In this document: piece after piece, positions 11,121 to 21,476 of the stretch
Layout: every line of letters begins with the position of its first letter
How positions within the stretch are numbered: position 1 is the stretch's first letter
NCBI GenBank assembly: GCA_963675135.1
Contig: OY776129.1
Span: 49,674,141-49,738,140, forward strand
Direction of reading: 5' to 3'
Length of the DNA stretch: 64,000 bases
Source of the DNA: Galeopsis tetrahit
Taxonomy: Eukaryota > Streptophyta > Magnoliopsida > Lamiales > Lamiaceae
Made by a program: the position numbers and the translations under genes
Notes under the pieces: generated by a model
What the model was told of the DNA's origin: nothing
The model's input: only the letters and a program-made list of their open reading frames with translations
The model's database searches: none

Positions 11121-11835
11121 TCAACTATTCACCATCCTACTCGTTTATTCACTTTTTTTTTTTTTTTTTAACTCATACTACAATTTATAAACAAAAACAA
11201 TTAAACTAATTTTAAGCAACTAAATATTTTTTTAAAACAAGAAATAAGCAAGCACATTGTTTTCTTTCCAATTAATATTATGTTTTATATTCATTATTAA
11301 AGGGTCGTAGCAAGATCATTTTATTTAATATTTTCACTACCAAAAGAGGTTATTGTATAAATATAACAATAATATTAGTTTTATTGAGTTGTAATATTAG
11401 TTCATGTAGTGCATATAATATTTTGCATATTTATCTTCCGCAAAACACCACACCACATCACACCCCATCCTCGGCCATGCTCCTAACCTAACTTTCAAGG
11501 TTAATGTTTGTGTGTGCATATTTTAAAAAAAGTTGATCTATGGTGCATAGTGTGCCGCTGACTAGTCAATTTTTATTACTTATTACAATTTTTTTTATTT
11601 CTGAGTAATATATCTTGAAAAAAGTATTAATTGTACAATTATTTATTTTCTTTTTTTAACATTTTTTGGAAAAATATTAATTGTACTATTATTTACTCCA
11701 ATATTATTTTATTTTGAGTAATATATTAATTTTAGAAAAAAGAAATCAAAATTTTTAAATGTAAATAATTTTGTAATATTTTAAGACTACAATTTGTAAC
11801 TAAATATTTTTTTAATAATTATATCTTAACACTAC
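11121..11835. other. AT-rich intergenic sequence, nothing recognised
   Basis: There is only low-complexity AT-rich sequence, with a T-run near 11152-11170 and a small C/A-rich patch at 11445-11475. No coding or RNA gene was found. Confidence 0.6.
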
Positions 11836-12298
11836 AAAATATCTACCACTTTTCAATAATAAAAATTACACTTTTCAGTAACGAAATTTACCACTTTTCA
11901 ATAATAAGAATTACATTTTTCAGTTAAAATATCTACCACTTTTCAATAATAAGAATTACACTTTTCAGTAACGAAATCTACCACTTTTCAATAATACGAA
12001 TTACACTTTTCAGTACATTTTTCAGTTAAAATATCTACCACTTTTCAATAATAAGAATGACACTTTTCAGTAATAAAATATACCACTTTTCTATAATGAG
12101 AATTATATTTTTCAATTAAAATATCTACCACTTTTCAATAATAAGAATTACACTTTTCAGTTAAAATATCTACCACTTTCAATAATAAAAATTAAATATT
12201 TCAGTTAAAATATCTACCACTTTTCAATAATAATTATTACATTTTTCAATAACAAAATCTACCACTTTTCAATAATAAGAATAAATTTTTTTCAGTTT
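11836..12298. repeat. CACTTTTCARTA minisatellite, about 10 copies (locus 2)
   Basis: Ten imperfect copies of a unit of about 45 bp run through this stretch, each with TACCACTTTTCAATAATAAG followed by AATTACACTTTTCAGT. On the complementary strand the unit reads ACTGAAAAGTG, linking it to loci at 10.3, 57.6 and 62.4 kb. Confidence 0.85.
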
Positions 12299-12725
12299 TA
12301 ATAATAATTTTAACTGTACAATTTATAATTAAATATACCAGTTTTAATTAATTAAATTAGCAATGATAGCATAAGCAAAATAAAAATGAAAATTATAGAT
12401 TAATTAATTAATTAAGTGATGGATTGATCATAAAAATGAGAATTGTAAATTAATTAATAATTATAAATATTGATCGATAAAAATGAGCATGGTAAATTAA
12501 TTAATTAATAAGTAGAGAAAAAATAGAATTATAACCTCGTAAGTAGAAAAAATGAGTAATAAGTGAGAGTTGAAGGATAAAGACAAAAGGCATGTACACG
12601 CTTTGGTGCACATGGTGCATTTGAGAATTCCCTTTAAAAAAAAAAAAACTTATCTTTAAAATCACCTCTAATCACAAAATTCAGTGTTTAAATAATTGGG
12701 TCAACCTCTCTCAATACATCATCTC

Positions 12726-14250
12726 TTTTTTTTTTTTTTTTGAACAGAAACCTGGGAATATAGCTAGGGGTATGAAAAAAAAACAACTCAGCAACACACC
12801 CACTGAAATTCCTTCCATCCATCACTACTCCATATCAATCGCGAGATACAGAAGAGTACACTGCGCTTCGGGCCAGCTTATGAGCCATAGAGTTTTGGCA
12901 TCTCGGAATATGAGAGAACTTGCACACTACAAATTCATTTTTGAGCGACGAGATACGCTTGATAATTGAACGTTCCGGCCCGTAAATTACGTGTTCATTC
13001 CCAATAAAGGACAGCGCTTGCATTGAATCAGTCTTCATCCAAATCTTCTTAATGTTAAGTCTTCTAGCCTCCAACAGCCCGGTTTCTATGGCCTTTAACT
13101 CAGCTCCCACAGCTGCTCTCTGAGGTGATATTCTCTTGGAGATTTGATTAATAATCGAGCCATGCACATTAAGGAAGGCACATCCGACCCCGAACTGCAT
13201 CTGATCACTATTAAAAGCCCCGTCTACTTCCACCATTATACACTCGTCGTCATCATCCTCCTCATCATGAGCCTTTTGTTCATCATTGATATACCTCTGT
13301 TGTAGACCAGTCTGGGCACTTTGAAACTCCCCTAAGTATATTAGCATTCTAGAGCCTAGGTCTAGATGAATCTTTCGTGGTTTATCCCCCTCCTTATGCA
13401 GAAAATCACATCTGTCCCTCCACACACCCCAGGTTATCATCATAATTTTTTCCAAATCCTCCAATTTATATTCCTTCCAAATACTATCCAAAAAATCCAC
13501 AGTAGATAGTCCTCTGCCCCTTTTAAGATTCTTCCACCAATGTGTTTTTTTTCCAAATATCTTTTGCAAAGCGACAATGAAATAACACATGCATCGATGA
13601 TGCAAATGGGGTTCCACAAAGACTACAAGAGGGGTCAATTGGGATATGTCTTTTCCACAAGTTACCCTCAGTTGGTATACTGTTCCACTGGACTTTCCAT
13701 GAGAATTTTTTTACCTTTGGTGGAACCTTCATACTCCACAAAATCTTCCATCTTCGGGCCTCCTTCTCATAATCCGACGCAGACGCTTTTCCTTCCTTAT
13801 ACACTTCAAGATGCCGCGTTGTTTTATACCCTGACTTAACCGTATATTTTCCATTGGTATCCCATTTCCAGAAGCACGAATCTTCCTCCTCAATCGAGCA
13901 AACTGGCGTTCTCAGAATCTCCTCAACTTCATTAGGCCAGAAGCCCACTTTTAGTTTATCAGCAATCCAATTTCTATGTTCATCAATGAACATGTTAATA
14001 TTGGGGGCAACCGCGATTCTCGAGTGTATTTTTCCACTGTGACCCCCTAAAACCCAAGCATGTTTGAATATTTTGATAGCTTTTCCATTTCCAATATTCC
14101 ATCTAAGCCCATTATTTAGGACATCCCTACTCCAGCAAAGGGATCGCCAAACGAAGGACGGATTATTACCCACATCCGCATCCAAAATACAACATACCCA
14201 GATTTTGTAGAATAAATCTCCACACCAAAGTATCGAGAAATCCTCTTTGC
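12726..14250 (-). mobile_element. 5'-truncated LINE (zinc-binding and RNase H part)
   Basis: On the minus strand the insert ends in a poly-A tail (T-run at 12726-12741). Two frames cover it. The first (13523-14287) shows NPSFVWRSL, then WKILWSMKVPPKVKKFSWKV with a C-x2-C...H-x4-C zinc-binding motif of LINE reverse transcriptases. The second (12835-13638) holds an RNase H domain with VDGAF, AELKAIETGL, KTDSMQAL and MAHKLARSA. The two are out of frame, so a frameshift lies in 13523-13638. The endonuclease and RT core are missing, so this is a dead 5'-truncated copy. No clear target duplication was seen. Confidence 0.88.
12835..13638 (-). pseudogene. LINE RNase H domain, frameshifted from its upstream part
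   Basis: This 267-residue frame has an N-terminal piece matching the end of the zinc-binding region, a strongly acidic linker (DEEDDDDEC) and a complete-looking RNase H fold. Acidic catalytic residues are visible in VEVDGAF, GAELKAIE and KTDS, with the final motif HIPRCQNSMAHKLAR. It cannot be expressed as part of a full ORF2, because the RT is absent and the upstream frame is shifted. Confidence 0.85.
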
Positions 14251-14387
14251 CTTCACCTAAAAAACAATTCATGTAATTGAGTGTCATCCCAAGTTCCCTT
14301 GTATCAATTCTTACAAAACTATAGTATTAACCGTGTATAATTAATAAGGTTCACATAATACTTTGCCCTTTAAACTTTCAAGTATTA

Positions 14388-14391
<4 letters not shown>

Positions 14392-14420
<29 letters not shown>
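14392..14420. repeat. (TA)n microsatellite
   Basis: An uninterrupted TA dinucleotide run of about 14 units. Confidence 0.95.
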
Positions 14421-14424
<4 letters not shown>

Positions 14425-14594
14425 AATTAATATGTATTTATTTATCATCATTTCTATAATTTTTAATGCAGATTATGAATATTTTGGTTGGTGCAACCCT
14501 AAGACCAGGTTGGCAAGCATATGCACTAATAATCCAAGGAAACATGATAGTAAGTTGGGGCCCAATATGTGAAGTAACCTATATTTTTTTTGCA

Positions 14595-15818
14595 GGGTTG
14601 GGTATTTACCCCTCCAGCTTTGTTAGATACACTCCCCTCCCACTTTTATTAATTAAATATTCATGTAAAATACCACATTTACCCTTTTAGTAAAATATTA
14701 AAGATACATACACCCCCTATTCAAAACCCTAACTTAATTGAATTAACCCTAATTTTAGGGCAGGCAGCCACCGCAAACACTCCGTCCGCCGTCAACACCT
14801 CCACCACCTCCGTTAGACGCCGCCAGCGCCATCACAAGAACATTCCAAAAATTAAAAAAAAACGAAAAAACTAAAAAAACAAATGAAGATTTCATTTTTT
14901 TTTCGACAAACCAGTGTCGATCAGTGTCGATCGACACTGGTTTGTCGATCATAAAGCATCTAATCGACTATAATTTGTCGACGAGAAACATTCTCGTCGA
15001 CAACATTTTACCGATTGATTTTTTTTTAAAAAAAATAGAATTTTCAACGAGAAATTATGACCCTAAACATTATGGTCGACAAGAAATTATCGACCCAAAA
15101 CCTTATGATCGACAACAATTTGTCGATCATAAGGTTTATGGTCGACAAATTCTCATTGGCTCGTTGAAAATAGAAAAAAAAACAAAAAACAAAAAAAAAC
15201 CTACCTCTGTTTCGCGACTGTACGTCGGGGAGGAGGGAGGATCCGTCGAGGGAAAAGGTTGGGGCATGGCGGCGGAGGAGAGGAGGCGGCGACGCTGGGC
15301 GAAGGGGCCGCCGTCGCCGCGTTACGCTTCTTGTTGCAAAAAAAAAAAAAAAAGCAGGCGGCGGCGAAAGGAAGCGGGAGGGGGGAGCCGTCCGGGGAGA
15401 AGGGAGGGAAGAGTTGTCGGAGGAGAAGATTGGGGCAAGGTGGAGGGGAAAGGAAGCGGCGGCACCGGGCGAGGGGGCGGCGCCGCGCCGCTGCTTGGAT
15501 AGAAATTAAAATGGAGAGAGGAAGGGGCGGCTTGAACGGCGGCCGACGGACGCCTCGTAGGTGGGCGGCTTGAGCGGCGGCCGATAGACGATGGCAGTGG
15601 GCGGCGAAGTTCTCCGTTGAGGGAGTGGCGTGAAGAAGATGAAGCAGAGTGGATTTTGGGGAAAATAATGAGGAAAATAGGGTTTTATAGGGGAGGTGCA
15701 TCTATCACACTTAATTTTAAGATAAAGGGTATAATAGATATTTTGGGGGGAGTGCATCTATCTTAGATGTGTTTTGAGGGGAGTAGATGTATCGGGGGAG
15801 TGCATCTAACAAAGCTGG
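14595..15818. mobile_element. Non-autonomous TIR element A1 (relative of 51249-52698)
   Basis: The left end reads CCCCTCCAGCTTTGTTAGAT and the right end is its near-perfect inverse (ATCTAACAAAGCTGG, 15805-15818). The element at 51249-52698 has the same terminal design. Inside lie AT-rich arms with GTCGAC-rich short palindromes (14900-15160) and a GC-rich block (about 15230-15600) that gives long but biased Arg/Gly or Pro/Ala frames on both strands, which I do not regard as genes. The outer few bases of the right end seem replaced by the hAT-like fragment that follows, so no target duplication can be read. Confidence 0.7.
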
Positions 15819-15891
15819 CCCGACCTGAAAAAATTGTTAAGCCCGGTGGGCCGGTACCGGGCTGGCCCGGCCCGACCCATTTGACAGCCCT
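15819..15891. mobile_element. hAT-like transposon end fragment
   Basis: The GC-rich run ends in GGCCCGGCCCGACCCATTTG and ACAGCCCTA. In reverse complement this is TAGGGCTGT followed by AAATGGGTCGGGCC, a terminus often seen in plant hAT elements. The partner end is not recognised nearby. Confidence 0.4.
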
Positions 15892-15991
15892 AAGTATTGA
15901 GCTTTCTAATCACTACTATTTTAGAGTTTGTTTTTAGCATTGGGCTTCTTATGTGGACTCTTGAAGTGGGCCTTCTCGAAGATTAATAAAT

Positions 15992-16843
15992 GGCCACGGA
16001 TAAATGCACCCCCAATTATTATGTGTTCACCCTTTAGATGTCTTCACCCCTCACGTATGAGTTCACCCACCTCTTATTTTTCAAAATTATCCTCCTTACT
16101 AATACACCCTAATTTTTCTCCTACATCACCCCATTTTTTGGATTTCTCTTCACATGGTTAGATTTTGCACTCACTGCTCACTACTTACTACTCAATATAT
16201 GTGTAGTGTATTTCATTTTCGAGTGTTTTTTACAAAAATCGCATTTTACAAAAACTCATCACTGGTTCGCGGAGTTTTGTGAGATTTTTTGGAAAAAAAA
16301 TTCACGTTTTGAATCAAAACTCGGCCAACTTTTCCATGTTATGATTCAAAACTCGGCCAATTTTTCCACATTTTGATTCAACACTAGTTTGCCGAGTTTT
16401 AAATCATAACGTGAAAAAGTTGGCTGAGTTTTGAATCATAACGTGAAAAAGTTGGCCGAGTTTTAATTCAAAGTGTGGAACTTTTTTTTCGAAAAATCTC
16501 ACAAAACTCGGCGAACCAGTGCTGAGTTTTTGCAAAACACGATTTTTGTAAAAAAAAACTCGGAAACGAAATACACTACTCATATATTCATTACAAATAT
16601 ACAATTATACAATAATACGGTCAAATAAAAAAATAATAACAAGAAAAATAATTAATTACAAAGAAATAAGTATTATGTTTTGGGTGTGAGAACAAAGCAA
16701 AAAAAAAAAAAAAAAAAATTTTTTTTATGGATGGGATGAACTTAGCACATAGGGGTAGTATAGTCTTTTTATCTATTGATTTAAAATATAAATTGGGGTG
16801 GAGGGTGAACACATAATATGTGGGGGGTCATTTATCCGTGGCC
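15992..16843. mobile_element. Non-autonomous Mutator-type element B with 9-bp target duplication
   Basis: The termini are inverted copies of GGCCACGGATAAATG, continuing with CCCCC and TATTATGTGTTCACCCT. The element is flanked by a perfect 9-bp direct repeat TTAATAAAT (15983-15991 and 16844-16852), the duplication length typical of Mutator-like elements. There is no transposase. A large hairpin occupies the centre (16204-16579). Confidence 0.88.
16204..16579. repeat. Long inverted repeat (hairpin) inside element B
   Basis: The left arm starts at AGTGTATTTC and the right arm ends at GAAATACACT. In between, the arms match almost continuously, with repeated AAAACTCGGCCAACTTTTCC units and their complements, leaving a short loop near 16385-16400. 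Transcribed, it would fold into a stem of about 175-180 bp. Confidence 0.88.
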
Positions 16844-16879
16844 TTAATAAATTAGGCCCAACATTTTTGTTTCTTTATT

Positions 16880-18035
16880 GGGCGCGTCTAAAGGCATACA
16901 CGGATCCTATGAGGACATCCACTCGATGAGAACACACACAAAATGGATGAGGACACCCACGTGGAAATTCCAAAATTACCCTACTTTCAATTAAAACCCT
17001 AAAATCATTCCAATTCAGTACACCCACCTCCCTTCCTCTCCCACACTCTCCCGTCTCCTCTTCCCCCGTCGCCGCCGCCCACGTCGCACCTCCCCCACAG
17101 TGTCGCCGCCCACGTCACACCTCCCCCACAGTGCTTCCCACGTCGCAGATCGCGTCGGCCGCCTCCCTCCTCAGCCGCGCAACAGCGAACGCCGACTACA
17201 CCCCCTCCACTCTCCTCGACGGCGGTTCGCGATGCCGACTGCACCCCTTCCCCTCTCCTCGCCGGCGGTTCGCGACGCCGACTGCACCCTCTCCACTCTC
17301 CCCCCGGCGGTTCGCGACCCCGATGCCCTTTGCGGCCGCACCCCTTCCCTTCTTCTCATCGCCGCCGTCATACAAAAGGTGAGTTGGTTTGGGATTTTTT
17401 TGTTACAGATCTAAAATAAAAAAAAAAAATTAGGGTTTTGAATTTTTCTTAATTTTTTTTTTTTTGGATTTTTGGTATTTGTTCGAATTTTTTTCTCAAA
17501 CATCTTAACCTTGTTCATGTAAAATTTTCGAACATGTTGACTTTGTTTTGAATTTTTTTTCGAACAATCTGTGTTTGTTTTGGAATTGAATTTTTTTTCG
17601 AACATATTGACTTTGTTTTGAATTTTTTTTCGAACAATTTGTGTTTGATTTGGATAAATTTTCGAACAAGATGTTCGGTATTTGTTTTCGGACAAATTTA
17701 AGTTATTTTAAAAAAAAATTCGAACATATTGAGTTTGTTCATTAAAAAATTTCGGACATCTCAACTTTGTTTGGGTAAAATTTTCGAACATATTAAGATT
17801 TTATTTTTATTCTTGAAATTTTTGTATTTTTAGGATTTTATTTGTGGTTGTTTTGGTGGTGATTCTGGTGTGAAATGATGACTCGGGTGTGCAATGGAAT
17901 GGATGAGTGTACTCATCCGTCCATTTTTAAAATAAATTGCAAGAAGGATACAAACGACATTTCACATACCCCTTGTGATAAAAAAAAAATTCGATGGGTG
18001 TCCTCATAGGATCCTTGGGTGCCTTTAGCCGCGAC
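16880..18035. mobile_element. Non-autonomous Mutator-type element C1 with 9-10 bp target duplication
   Basis: The inverted termini contain CTAAAGGCAYMCAMGGATCC and TATGAGGACAYCCA, and the flanks carry the direct repeat TTTCTTTATT (16870-16879 and 18036-18045). Inside are a GC-rich block (about 17020-17370) and a block of imperfect repeats built on TTCGAACAT...TTTGTTTTG (17470-17800). Reading frames over the GC block are low-complexity and overlap on both strands, so I do not call genes. The element at 46824-47718 is a clear sibling. Confidence 0.9.
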
Positions 18036-18224
18036 TTTCTTTATTACCTTGCAAAATATTCTTACACGGGGATTTCTTTGCACAATATTTGTTTATATAT
18101 TAACTAGGTTTTTCATTGAATGTGAAATGCATTTTCATGAATTAATTATTAAAAATACAATAATCACATTATAAAAAACAAATTTAATCCCTAAATATCT
18201 AATCTCACGGTGTATAAGAGTAAA

Positions 18225-18660
18225 GGGATAGAGATGAGCTCGAACTCAACTCAATTTTTATATTTAAAGTTTGACGACTCGAATTCGATCAAATCTACAT
18301 TTTTAAAAGCTTGAACTCGACTCGACAAGAAATCTGATAAGCTCGAGTTCGACTCGTCTCAATTACATGTATAATTTTATAAAATTAAATGTAAAATATA
18401 TTTTTCCTAATATAATTAATGAGAAAATACTCAAGTTCGGTTTGACTCGATTACTTATATATAAATATAATATATAATTAGTGTCAAAATAGTAAATATT
18501 GTACAAGCTTGATTTGACTCGCAATCCTTTCGAGTCGAGTATTTATGAACTCGAACTCGCGCGATTGCTACTCGAATAGCTAGAAATTATAAACTCGACT
18601 CAATTGAATTCAAATCGATTTCGATCTTTCTGATAGTAGCTCACGAGTTGGCTCGCCAAC
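18225..18660. mobile_element. GAGCTCGA-rich non-autonomous repeat, hAT-like
   Basis: The stretch starts near GATAGAGATGAGCTCGAACT and is dense in GACTCGA/GAGCTCGA words in both orientations, ending near GTAGCTCACGAGTTGGCTCG. Similar short plant repeats are usually classed as hAT-type MITEs, and a relative lies at 51877-52130. The ends are approximate. Confidence 0.4.
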
Positions 18661-18853
18661 CACTACCCCCAATCCACCGGCCATCACAACACATTTGCGT
18701 AGCAATGTCGAGTAATTTATATTATTTCGACTAATTGAACCCGATAATTAATCATCATGAAGAAAGAATATCAATTTTAAAAATATATATTCAAACTGAC
18801 GTAAGCAATCTCTAGCTTGTCCTTCACCAACAATGATTAATTAAAAATAAATC

Positions 18854-18881
18854 TTATTATTATTATTATTATTATTATTAT
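18854..18881. repeat. (TTA)n microsatellite
   Basis: About nine TTA/ATT trinucleotide units in a row. Confidence 0.95.
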
Positions 18882-20340
18882 ATTCTTGAATTCCTATTAA
18901 GGGCAGATAAGAAACATTTATGGGTATCTGATGAGTTAAGAAGATCTTACTTATTAGATATATAATTCACATTAATTAATGTATATACTAAAATGGAAAT
19001 TAATCCTTTTGGACTTGTAGCTAAGATTGGAATTGATCCTATATTAATTCATGGGCACTCTTTCAACTGTCGGTAGGGTATTACTATTAATTTTGTTCTC
19101 AACTTGTATACTCGTAAAATAAGCTAATTAATTAAATATTCTCAACAACTATTGTACGATCATTTTGAATTTAACAACTTCACCATCGCAGACCACAATT
19201 AAATACTAAAGATTATAAGGACTAAATATATAAGTTGGTACTGGAATATCTCATGCTTAATTATACATTTTAGTCAAATCCTATTATTTGTCGCAACTTG
19301 AATCAAATGATTATATCAAGTCAAGTGTAGCTACAGTCTAAAGAAATTGACCTTAGTTATTAAGAGAGATTATATAGAGTTTTTCTTTGGTGTAAAACGA
19401 TAATCATAGTTGCAATAATCGGGCCTAGGCACTAGGTGCCATCAATTTGCCCATATTTCTTTAGTAAAAATTGCATTTTTATGTTTTCCACTGTTATTTT
19501 TGAAAATTTTAATTTTTTCGATGACCTTTTTGTAATTTTCTATTTTTATCAAATTAGGATTTCTTACCTTTGTGTCTAATTTTATGATTTTTTAATAAGT
19601 AAAAAAAAAAAATTCGGGCTGTCTATCAACTAGTGATTTTCAACAATAATACATATGCTGGAATTTATATACTCCAATTTTAGGTATTACGTTTTTTTTA
19701 AGGAAATACATTATTTACAAATAGAAAAGGGGGACTTCGTGTCACGATCAAATTCTATCCTTATGCAATTTAAGGTATTAAATAAATACGACTTATTTTT
19801 CATAATAATGTTAATGACGTATAAGTATTTGTCTAATTATGGCGATTTCAAAATAATTGCAATCCATCGCAATACTAGTATATATCATAATGGCCCTCTC
19901 AAAAAAAAAAAAAAAAAGTATATATATATCATAATGGACCAATCGAATAAGCAATTTAATCAATATTTAAAATGTGGCGTTGGGATTTAAATGTCAAGAT
20001 TGTTACGAGGATGTTCGTCCATACTAGAATCTTTCATGTAATCAAATCTTGAAAAAGGAATTTTATATGTCCAAAAAGAGTAAAATCCATCTCAAATCCG
20101 AGTCCCCAATTACCATATTACTATTTCCTCTTTGGAGATTATCTACTAATTATTGAATTTAGGTCCTTAATAAACTAGTACTACTATATTTAATTGATTT
20201 ATTTTCATAACATTATTTTTTGAGTAATGATGAGTCAGTGTGAAACGATCTCATGTATGAGATGAAACTCTACACAGTATTAAGTCTTATTTTGCTTCAA
20301 AACATGATTAGACAAAATTCTAAACTGACGAGTCATATAT
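18882..20340. other. AT-rich intergenic sequence, nothing recognised
   Basis: No gene was found. An A-run followed by TA repeats at about 19899-19928 is the only simple repeat. The 111-residue frame at 19655-19990 ends in poly-Lys/Tyr/Ile derived from that simple repeat and is not a gene. Confidence 0.6.
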
Positions 20341-20348
20341 ACTCTCAC

Positions 20349-20566
20349 CATTCCTTCGATCGGTTTGTTTTTGATATGTGTATTATGAAATATAATATTA
20401 AATAGGTGGTAGATAGTGAGATAGGATGGAAAAGAGAAAATGTAAAGAAAAAAATATAAGCCGATAATTGTTAATTGTGGTGGGTAGTTTTTTTGCCAAA
20501 ATAAAAAAAGAAATTTATAACTTTTGATAAGATGCTCAAAATAAAAAATCGGATCGAAGGGACGAA
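20349..20566. mobile_element. Degenerate MITE, Stowaway-like
   Basis: The left end TTCCTTCGATCGGTTTG and the right end inverse (GGATCGAAGGGA preceded by AAAAATC) form imperfect terminal inverted repeats around about 190 bp of non-coding sequence. Confidence 0.6.
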
Positions 20567-21476
20567 TGAGAACTATAAGTACGTCGATCCGTCTCCTAAA
20601 TGTTTTTATCTATAGGTAATAATTTTAAAATGAAATTCTGAGACAAAATAATTAAATACATTATCATAAATATGCATATATTATATATAATTACATAATT
20701 TTATGCACATTTTCGACTAATACTAATTACAGTATATTTTAATTTCTTACTTCATTTCATATATATTAGGTACTGTGGACTAAATTAGAAAAAAAAGAAA
20801 GAGTAACATTCGCGTGCAATTTATATAAACAAATACTGCATGTTAATCTGGAACAATTAGTATTGTTAGTGAAACTAATTACTAGTAATACCTTTGAGTA
20901 AAATCAATTACTCCGTACAATGTATAAGAATTTACCCAAAACAATATATAATTACTGAATTTGATGGTAATGGGTTTCAGTACTACTTTTGCACTCATTT
21001 TTTTTTCTTCTAGTTTTCTATAAAATTCAAAAATATAAATTTAGACTTTCTCTCTCTTTGTAATAGCCGGCTTCCACCGGAAAACTATTCCAATTACCGC
21101 CTGCTTCCGCCGGAAATCTTCATCTTTTTTTTTTTAAGAAAAGAATGTTTTCTTCAATTCTTTTTTCTTATTAAAAAGTTTTGAATTTGGATTTCTTGTT
21201 ACTTGGGATCAAGCATTTAATGAGATGTTGGTTTTTTAAAACAAAACTGGATCACTTTGTGGCTGTCTTGGATTTGGCAAATTCGATTAATCATTAGGGG
21301 GCATTCAAATTGGTTTTATCCTGAGAGGTGAGTGAGCTCTACTTGCTCCAGCATTGGGGGTGTTAGAAACGAAGGATGGAGTCTCTTCATCTCCCCACAC
21401 GCGTGATTTCTTGATATCTCCAACGGAAGGGTGTGTTTTTGGTTAACATATTCGAATATTTTATTCTGTTGGGCCA

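Noticed and set aside
15201..15701. Long frames on both strands in the GC-rich block of A1
   Set aside because: They are Arg/Gly- or Pro/Ala-rich, overlap on opposite strands and lie inside a non-autonomous transposon; no domain is visible.
17005..17414. Several frames across the GC-rich block of C1
   Set aside because: Low-complexity sequence translated in many frames at once; no start context or domain.
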